Below are positions 58,586 through 64,000 of a stretch of DNA of 64,000 bases, in pieces. Both the position numbers and the translations under genes were made by a program. The DNA is from Microbacterium testaceum StLB037. Its GTDB lineage: Bacteria > Actinomycetota > Actinomycetes > Actinomycetales > Microbacteriaceae. Position 1 is the first letter of the stretch. The number at the start of each line of letters is the position of its first letter. The notes under the pieces are model-generated. The model did not search any database. It saw only the letters and a list, made by a program, of their open reading frames with translations, and had not been told where the DNA came from. The DNA lies in assembly GCF_008763945.1 (NCBI RefSeq), contig NZ_VTQH01000001.1, positions 62,001 to 126,000 on the forward strand. The letters run 5' to 3'.

Positions 58586-59152
58586 TCAGCGGATCAGCCC
58601 CGCCGCGCGCGCGGGATCGGCGTAGGCGCGGGCGAGGGAATCCACCGTGTCGTGGGCGTTCAGTCCGCTCGGATTGGGCAGGACCCAGGTCGGCACGCCC
58701 GCGATCTGCTCGTCCTGCCGCCCCGCGGTCGCACGCGGGCGTTGGAAGCCCTGGCGGTAGGCGGTGAGGCCGACGATAGCGACGGCCCGGGGCCGCCACC
58801 CGGCGACCCGATCGACGAGGGCCTGGGCGCCCTCCCGGAGCTCCTCGCGCGACAGCTCGTCGGCCCGCGCCGTCGCCCGCGCGACGAGGTTCGACACCCC
58901 CACCCCGGCATCGAAGATCAGGCGGCGGTCCTCCTCACCGAGCGGCTCCGAGTAGGCGGGAAGGCGCGGAAGGATCCCCGCCTTCACCAGCGCCGGCCAG
59001 AACCGGTTGCCGGGTCGCGCGAACGGGGTGCCGGTGGCCGCGGTCCACAGACCCGGGTTGATGCCGACGAACAGCAGACGGACGCCCGGCTCCACGAGGT
59101 CGGGGCGCGTGGCATCCCGGTACGACTCCAGCTCGGCACGCGTATATCCCAT
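58586..59152 (-). CDS. mug: Mismatch-specific DNA glycosylase (Mug/TDG-type)
   Basis: Removes uracil or thymine from G mismatches in DNA. The 188-residue product has the first active-site motif FVGINPGLWTAATGTPFARPGNRFWPAL (in parts), with Asn in GINPG as the catalytic residue, and the intercalation motif NPSGLNAH. Length and motifs fit Mug rather than UDG families 4 or 5. The sequence CATAGT ends 6 bases before the ATG, so the transcript is likely leaderless. Divergent from the hydrolase gene, whose earlier ATG overlaps this promoter. Confidence 0.9.
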   Translation of the reverse strand: MGYTRAELESYRDATRPDLVEPGVRLLFVGINPGLWTAATGTPFARPGNRFWPALVKAGILPRLPAYSEPLGEEDRRLIFDAGVGVSNLVARATARADELSREELREGAQALVDRVAGWRPRAVAIVGLTAYRQGFQRPRATAGRQDEQIAGVPTWVLPNPSGLNAHDTVDSLARAYADPARAAGLIR

Positions 59153-59209
59153 GAGACCACTATGACCACTACCCGATACGCCCGGCCCCGCTCTGCCAGG
59201 ATCGGAGGA

Positions 59210-60001
59210 ATGGATGCCGTTCCCGCCCTGACCGAGGTCCCTCCCGCACAGTTCGTCATCGTCGGCGACAACGTGCGCCTGGCCACCTACTCATGGGGCG
59301 ACGTCGAGGCCGACCCCGTCCTGTGCGTGCACGGCTTCGGGTCGAGCACGCGCGACAACTGGGTGAACACCGGCTGGGTCCGCGATCTGCTGCGGGCCGG
59401 CTACCGCGTGATCGCCGTCGACCAGCGCGGTCACGGGGCCAGCGAGAAGCCGCACGATGCCGCGTCGTACACGATGCCCACGCTCGTGGCCGACCTGGTC
59501 GCCGTGCTCGACACGTACCTGCTCGACCAGGTGCGCTACCTCGGATACTCCCTCGGCGGGCGGGTGGGCTGGCAGCTCGCCGTCGACGCCCCCGAACATG
59601 TCGAGCGCGCGGTGCTCGGCGGCATCCCGGACGGTCGTCCTCTCGCCCGGTTGCGGGTCGACCAGGCTCGCGCCTTCCTCGATCACGGAGAACCGGTTCA
59701 GGATGCCACGACCCAGCGCTACGTCTCGCTCGCCGAGCGCGTGCCCGGGAACGATCTGCGGGCCCTGGTCGCGATCGCCGAGGGGATGCGGCTGGGTGAG
59801 ACCGACCCCGACCCCGCGTCGCCCCCGCAGCAGCCCGTGCTCATCGCCACGGGGACCGACGACCCCATCCACGACCAGTCGCGGCACCTCGCGGGGCTCC
59901 TCCCCCGCGGGGAGTTCGCCGACATCCCCGGTCGGCACCACGTGAACGCCCCCGGCGCGCGGGCGTTCCGCGAGGCGGGCATGGAGTTCCTGGGTCGCTG
60001 A
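59210..60001 (+). CDS. Alpha/beta-fold hydrolase
   Basis: Esterase/lipase-like hydrolase of unknown substrate, 263 residues. It contains LCVHGFGSSTRDNW (oxyanion hole), YRVIAVDQRGHGASEKP, the nucleophile elbow YLGYSLGGRVGW (Ser), ATGTDDPIHD with the acid Asp and GRHHVNAPG with the His. Start uncertain: ATG at 59210 has GGAGG only one base away, too close to serve, but CAGGAT lies 7 bases upstream as a leaderless -10; ATG at 59162 would add 16 residues. Converges on the ArnT-like gene. Confidence 0.85.
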   Translation: MDAVPALTEVPPAQFVIVGDNVRLATYSWGDVEADPVLCVHGFGSSTRDNWVNTGWVRDLLRAGYRVIAVDQRGHGASEKPHDAASYTMPTLVADLVAVLDTYLLDQVRYLGYSLGGRVGWQLAVDAPEHVERAVLGGIPDGRPLARLRVDQARAFLDHGEPVQDATTQRYVSLAERVPGNDLRALVAIAEGMRLGETDPDPASPPQQPVLIATGTDDPIHDQSRHLAGLLPRGEFADIPGRHHVNAPGARAFREAGMEFLGR

Positions 60002-60029
60002 CGAGGTATCCGCGCCCGGGCGGCCGGCG

Positions 60030-62018
60030 TCAGCCGCAGTCGTACACCGTCGTGGGGGCGGAGCTGTCGGTCGCGCAGTGCTGCGTCACCCACGTGCGGA
60101 TCTGGCTCGAGGCGGTCGTCGTCGCCGCGGCGGCCATCGACGTGCCCCCGCCGCGCTGGTCGCCGCCGATGACGTAGCGGACCTCGCCCGCGTCGACCAT
60201 CGCGGTGAACGCCTCGAGGGTCGGCACCTTGTCGGTGCCGTTGAAGCCGCCGATCGGAAGGAACGATCCGCCGCCCGAGGCGATGATCAGCTGCGCCGCC
60301 GACTGCGCCCCGAAGGTGGCGGCGAGGTAGGTCGACCCCGTGCTGCGGGCCTGCAGCCACGAGACGAGGGCGCTGGAGTCCCCTCCGCCTCCGGGGCCGC
60401 CGAACCCACCGAAACCCGTCGGGCCTCCCCCCGTCTCGCCGCGGGTACGGCCGGAGGGCGAGCCGCCGGACGCCTGTCCGAAGCCCGGCGCCGCGCCCCC
60501 ACCCGGGGCCGCGCCGAGTCCCTGGCTGCCGCGCCCGCCGCTCGGCATCCCCCCGCCGAGATCTCCACCGCCGGAGCCGCGCCCGCCGAAGCCGCCCCCG
60601 AATCCCGAGGTCGCGTTCGACCCCCCGGCCACAGGGTTGGTCGAGCTGGGGTGCGCCACCGTGACCGCCGACCAGACGGCCGGGGTCAACAGCAGCCCGA
60701 CCATCAAGGCGACGGTCGCGACCGGCCGCCCGCGGTGCCGGGTCGACAGCAGCGCGATGGCGAGCACGGCGACGACGGCCTGGGCGATCGAGACCGGGAT
60801 GCTGTATCCCCCGGTCGCGAGGCCGATGCCGAGGGCCGTCGCCCCCGCGACCGCGACGATCGAGATCTGCGGCCACACCCTGCCCGCCCGGTGCGCCACG
60901 GCGAGCGCCGCCCCGACCACGAGAGCGAGCGGGATGGCGAGCGCCGCCGTGTAGAACTGGTGCATCCCGGCGACGGCCGAGAACATCGCCGCGAAGGTCG
61001 CGAGCCAGACGGTGAGCAGCACCGTGAGCGGGCGCGAGAAGCGCAGCACCCACAGGACGACGAGCCCGACGATCGCCGCGGGGATGAGCCAGGCGATCTG
61101 ACCCGCGAGCTGCGCGTTGAACAGGCGCAGGATTCCGGGTTCTCCCGAGAAGGGCGGAGTGAACGACTCGTACGCCCCGCTGTCGGCCGTCGCCGCGAAC
61201 CGGCCGAGGCCGTTGTAGCCGAACACCATCTCCCACGGGTTGTTCGACAACGTGCTGCCGATGTAGGGCCGGCTGTCGGCGGGGATGAGCGAGACGATCG
61301 CCACCCACCACAGGGATGCCGCGAGGCTCACCGCCCCGGCGAGCGCGAGGTGCCCGATGCGCCGCGCCCAGGACTGCCGCGTGAACAGGTAGGCGGCGGC
61401 GAGCGCAGGCCACACCGCCCAGGCCTCGAGTTCGTAGAACTGGAACGACAGACCGATGAAGGCTCCCGCCGCCACGAGCCAGCCCAGGCTGCCCGCCTGG
61501 ACGGCACGGACCGCAGCCCAGGCGGTGAACGAGAGCCCGAGGACGAAGAACGTCTCGGGTTGGTTCGAGCGGGCGACGGCGACGAGGATCGGGGTGACGG
61601 CGACCACGGCTCCCGCGATCAGCCCCGCCCGCTCCCCCGCCACCCGCCGAGCGGCGACGGCGGTGATGAGGGCTGCGGCGACCGCCGCGAGGGCGTTCGG
61701 CAGGATCACCGCCCAGGTGGAGTAGCCGAACGCCTTCACGAACAGCGCGGGGATCCAGAACGACCCCGGGATCTTGTCGAGCGTGACCGTCCCGGCGGGG
61801 TCGACCGCTCCGAAGAAGAAGTTGGACCACGAGCGACTCATCGACAGTGCGATCGAGGCGTAGTACTCGCTGGGTGCCCCCGCCCACACCTGCCAACCGG
61901 TGAGCACGAGCGCGACGAGCCCGATGGCGATCAGGCCGACGGTCCATCCGCGCGGTCGGCGGAGGTCTCCGGCCAGCGAGAAGCGCGAGGCGGGAACGGG
62001 AGTGGAAGCAACGGTCAC
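60030..62018 (-). CDS. ArnT/PMT-like membrane glycosyltransferase with Gly-rich loop
   Basis: GT-C fold polyprenyl-phosphate-sugar transferase, 662 residues, about 11 hydrophobic segments in the first 465. The first loop has GAPSEYYASIALSMSRSWSN, and VDPAGTVTLDKIPGSFW is typical of the actinobacterial group. A Gly/Ser/Pro-rich low-complexity extracellular stretch (about 475-560) follows, then a C-terminal domain with QLIIASGGGSFLPIGGFNG and VRYVIGGDQRGGG. Acceptor and sugar unknown, perhaps cell-wall glycan or protein O-mannosylation. GTG start; TACTAT ends exactly 6 bases before it, indicating a leaderless mRNA. Confidence 0.9.
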   Translation of the reverse strand: MTVASTPVPASRFSLAGDLRRPRGWTVGLIAIGLVALVLTGWQVWAGAPSEYYASIALSMSRSWSNFFFGAVDPAGTVTLDKIPGSFWIPALFVKAFGYSTWAVILPNALAAVAAALITAVAARRVAGERAGLIAGAVVAVTPILVAVARSNQPETFFVLGLSFTAWAAVRAVQAGSLGWLVAAGAFIGLSFQFYELEAWAVWPALAAAYLFTRQSWARRIGHLALAGAVSLAASLWWVAIVSLIPADSRPYIGSTLSNNPWEMVFGYNGLGRFAATADSGAYESFTPPFSGEPGILRLFNAQLAGQIAWLIPAAIVGLVVLWVLRFSRPLTVLLTVWLATFAAMFSAVAGMHQFYTAALAIPLALVVGAALAVAHRAGRVWPQISIVAVAGATALGIGLATGGYSIPVSIAQAVVAVLAIALLSTRHRGRPVATVALMVGLLLTPAVWSAVTVAHPSSTNPVAGGSNATSGFGGGFGGRGSGGGDLGGGMPSGGRGSQGLGAAPGGGAAPGFGQASGGSPSGRTRGETGGGPTGFGGFGGPGGGGDSSALVSWLQARSTGSTYLAATFGAQSAAQLIIASGGGSFLPIGGFNGTDKVPTLEAFTAMVDAGEVRYVIGGDQRGGGTSMAAAATTTASSQIRTWVTQHCATDSSAPTTVYDCG

Positions 62019-62024
62019 CGGCGA

Positions 62025-62030
62025 ATAGTA
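62025..62030 (-). promoter_or_regulatory. -10 box for leaderless ArnT-like transcript
   Basis: Minus-strand TACTAT, ending 6 bases before the GTG at 62018; the best match to TATAAT among the leaderless set. Confidence 0.55.
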
Positions 62031-62111
62031 GGCAGCGCTGCCCTCACCGCAGCCCTGTGCAGGCTATGCGCGAGCGATGGATGGCGAGGGCGGTCGCCGG
62101 AGAGGATGGAC

Positions 62112-63794
62112 TCAGGATGCCGAGAGGGTCAGCTTCGGGTTCGACGGCGCCCGCGTGGCCACCGCCTGCAGGCCCACCCGCACGGTCTGCCCGGGAGCGA
62201 GGGATGCCGCCCACTCGATGCCCGTGCACGTCACGCGTGCCGAGGCGACGGAGCAGCGCATGCCCCACGCGTTCGACACCGCGGTGGTGCCGGGCGCATC
62301 GAACGACACCGACCAGGTCTTCACCGGCCCGGTCTTCACCGGCCCGGTGGCCGTGACCGTGAGTTCGGCGACCCAACCCTCGCCCCAGGTGCTCTGCGGA
62401 ACCCACGTCGCGGTGATGCCGGGGGCCGCGGTGGCGCCCGGGGTGGGAGTGGGCGACGGGCTGGTCGTCGGCTGGGGGGTCGTCGTGGGCTTCGGCGTCG
62501 CCGTCGGGGTCGTCGTCGGCTGGGGGGTCGTCGTCGGCTTCGGCGTGGCCGTCGCCGTGGGTTTCGGCGTCGCGGTCGCCGTGGGCTTGGGCGTCGCCGT
62601 CGCGGTCGGTGTCGGTGTCGGCGCGGCGCCGGGGGTGAGGATCGGCGCGAGAGCCGCGAGCTTCTCCTTCTGCGGGGTTCGCCAGTCATCGGCCACGAGC
62701 CCGCCGGTGTCGCCGCTGTTGGGGTTGAACGACCAGTACGCGAAGCTGATCTTCGTCTTGCCGAGGTAGTCCACGAGAGCGCCGAGCCAGGCTCGATCGC
62801 TGGCCGTCTCGAGCTTCGTGCCGAATTCGCCGAGGAGCACGGGGGCGATGTTCTGGCGCACCAGATATCCCCAGTTGGCATCCCACACCGCTTCGAGATT
62901 GGCGGGATAGCCGGATGCCGAGAACCAGGGCTGCGCGTAGACGCTCGCCGGGTAGTCGTGCGGCGAGTAGACCACGCGGTTCTTCACCGCGAGGGTGACC
63001 GGTGCCGCGCCGGCGTCCTTGAGGCCGCCGCCCCACCACGTGCTCGAGCCGTCGTTCTGCCGCTCCACGCCCTCGACGATGACGAGGAGGTTCGGGTTGA
63101 CCGCGAGGACGGCGTTTCCGGCGCGCGTGGCCGCGGCCCGCCAGTCACGTGCGGGGTCGCCGCAGTTCCAGCAGGCCGAGCCGTGCGGCTCGTTGTGGAG
63201 GTCGACGCCGATGACGGCGGACTCGTTCTTGTAGCGCGCGGCGAGCATCTTCCAGTCGTCGATCCACCGCTGCTCGCTGTACTGCGCGGTGTACCAGAGC
63301 TCGCTCTGCGCCGCGGAGTCGGGGCGGTGGCGATCGAGGATCACCGAGAGCCCGTGCGCCTTCGCCCGCGCGATGACGGTGTCCATCAGCCGCAGGGGCG
63401 TGAGCGAGACCAGCCCCGGGTTGACGGAGGAGTTGATCGAGTTCGACGCCGTCGCCGCGAGGCACTCGTTCGAGAACGGCAGGCGGATCGTGTTGAACCC
63501 CATCCCGGCGATGGCGGCGAGGCCGTCGTCGAGCGGGATCGACCACAGCCCGTGCGGCGTGCAGTTCGAGGTCTCCATCCCGAACCACGCCGCGGCCTTG
63601 ATGGTGAACGGCGCGCCGGATGCCGTCACGATCGTCGACCCGCTCGTGGAGAGCCAGCCGGGAAGCGACGAAGCGGCAGATGCCGCGGGCGAGGCGATCG
63701 CGCCCGCGGCGACCAGGGTGGCACCCGCGATGAGGGCCGCGGCGCGGCTCAACGCACGACGCGTGGACGACAGTTTCTTGCGCAATGCGGACAT
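62112..63794 (-). CDS. Secreted endoglucanase-like enzyme: GH5 catalytic domain, PT linker, CBM2
   Basis: Extracellular beta-glucanase (probably cellulase), 560 residues. It has a signal peptide (about 1-41, ending PAASAAS) and a GH5 barrel (about 45-385) with FNTIRLPFSNECL, the acid/base Glu in GVDLHNEPHG (about 200-209) and the nucleophile Glu in VLLGEFGTK (about 320). A Thr-Pro/Lys-Pro/Gln-Pro repeat linker (about 390-450) leads to a C-terminal CBM2 (about 455-560) with ATWVPQSTWGEGWVAELTV. The linker is encoded by a repetitive DNA stretch near 62440-62625. ATG start with GGGGG upstream. It suggests a plant- or litter-associated life style. Confidence 0.92.
   Translation of the reverse strand: MSALRKKLSSTRRALSRAAALIAGATLVAAGAIASPAASAASSLPGWLSTSGSTIVTASGAPFTIKAAAWFGMETSNCTPHGLWSIPLDDGLAAIAGMGFNTIRLPFSNECLAATASNSINSSVNPGLVSLTPLRLMDTVIARAKAHGLSVILDRHRPDSAAQSELWYTAQYSEQRWIDDWKMLAARYKNESAVIGVDLHNEPHGSACWNCGDPARDWRAAATRAGNAVLAVNPNLLVIVEGVERQNDGSSTWWGGGLKDAGAAPVTLAVKNRVVYSPHDYPASVYAQPWFSASGYPANLEAVWDANWGYLVRQNIAPVLLGEFGTKLETASDRAWLGALVDYLGKTKISFAYWSFNPNSGDTGGLVADDWRTPQKEKLAALAPILTPGAAPTPTPTATATPKPTATATPKPTATATPKPTTTPQPTTTPTATPKPTTTPQPTTSPSPTPTPGATAAPGITATWVPQSTWGEGWVAELTVTATGPVKTGPVKTWSVSFDAPGTTAVSNAWGMRCSVASARVTCTGIEWAASLAPGQTVRVGLQAVATRAPSNPKLTLSAS
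62440..62625 (-). repeat. Repetitive DNA coding for the PT-rich linker of the GH5 enzyme
   Basis: Short irregular repeats of GCCGTCGCGGTC/GGCGTCGCCGTC-type units encode ATPKPTATATPKPT and TTPQPTTTP runs. In-frame copy-number changes would vary linker length. Confidence 0.75.
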
Positions 63795-63900
63795 CGGGCA
63801 CCCCCGCGGTCATCGTACGCGGTAGGTGCCCATCGCATCCACAGCGATGACATAGACGGTTGATACCCGCTCCCGTTCCCCGCGGGACATCCTGTGCGTC
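63795..63900. other. Region between the cellulase and the last gene
   Basis: About 106 bp holding the promoters of two divergent genes. I see no clear CelR-type 14-bp palindrome and no convincing -10/-35 pair. Confidence 0.35.
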
Positions 63901-64000
63901 GTGACCTCTCCCGCCCCTCTCGCGCGCTGGTGGCGCGAACCCTGGTGGGCACGGATCTCGCTGACGATCATCGTCGCCGGCTTCGTCGTGCTCACCTGCT
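63901..64000 (+). CDS. Start of a membrane protein gene (cut by right window edge)
   Basis: GTG at 63901 opens a frame to the edge. The visible 33 residues read VTSPAPLARWWREPWWARISLTIIVAGFVVLTC in two parts: a Trp/Arg-rich amphipathic N-terminus then one hydrophobic helix. Too short to name. No ribosome-binding site is visible, so the start could be leaderless or lie elsewhere. Confidence 0.5.
   Translation, partial: MTSPAPLARWWREPWWARISLTIIVAGFVVLTC

Overview
The window is a gene-dense stretch of high-GC actinobacterial chromosome. It most likely comes from Microbacterium or a close relative in the Microbacteriaceae. Evidence is the strong G/C bias at third codon positions, frequent GTG and some TTG starts, and an actinobacterial division/cell-wall set (Wag31-type DivIVA, SepF, MraZ, class II DAHP synthase, PASTA kinase, GarA, FtsR, mycobacterial-type Rv2175c). 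I saw no rRNA, tRNA, insertion sequence, prophage or CRISPR array. The genus is an inference from gene content and style only.

Layout. 1-2.4 kb: cytochrome oxidase subunits I (cut by the left edge) and II, and the Fe-S carrier ErpA. 2.4-12.4 kb: M20 dipeptidase, DUF3043 protein, pyrD, nrdR, hisD, a Microbacteriaceae-type membrane protein and dnaE. 12.6-30.9 kb: one long minus-strand division and cell wall (dcw) block, read in transcription order mraZ-rsmH-ftsL-ftsI-murF-mraY-murD-ftsW-murG-murC-ftsQ-ftsZ-yggS-sepF-yggT-divIVA-lspA-rluD. Several junctions are 4-bp stop/start overlaps (rsmH/ftsL, ftsL/ftsI, murF/mraY, mraY/murD). murE is missing from its usual place between ftsI and murF.

31-42 kb: DUF3040 protein, prenyl synthase, Rv2175c-like DNA-binding protein, LysM lysozyme-like exoprotein, PknL-like PASTA kinase, aroG, plsC, ROK glucokinase and a FadD15-type acyl-CoA synthetase. 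From memory this order closely follows the Mycobacterium tuberculosis Rv2173-Rv2187 region. 41.7-53.5 kb: peptide deformylase overlapping a very acidic MinD/ParA-like protein, pyruvate carboxylase, an orphan ParA, a MerR pair with GarA (growth and 2-oxoglutarate control), a CopC-domain protein and dihydrolipoyl dehydrogenase. 53.6-64 kb: accessory and housekeeping genes: CYTH, glutamine amidotransferase, NAD(P)HX epimerase, YihY, prepilin peptidase, DUF1905, DUF2809, Mug glycosylase, hydrolase, ArnT-like glycosyltransferase, a secreted GH5-CBM2 cellulase and the start of a membrane gene.

Four sequence-level patterns stand out. (1) The heptamer GGATGCC (either strand) occurs at least about 70 times, several-fold above composition. 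In genes it is mostly read GAT-GCC or GCA-TCC, which use codons that look rare here, and inverted pairs of it form terminators, much like a DNA uptake sequence. (2) Long two-block imperfect hairpins sit between genes: one is amplified as a 129-bp tandem repeat between murC and murG, a clear relative lies downstream of fadD15, and two more share only the layout. (3) At least 14 genes have a TANNNT-like -10 box exactly 6-7 nt before the start codon, implying leaderless transcripts. (4) In four places the upstream gene's stop codon forms the first three bases of the next gene's -10 box. mraZ is also preceded by two sets of 10-bp-phased repeats, one being a textbook MraZ box array.
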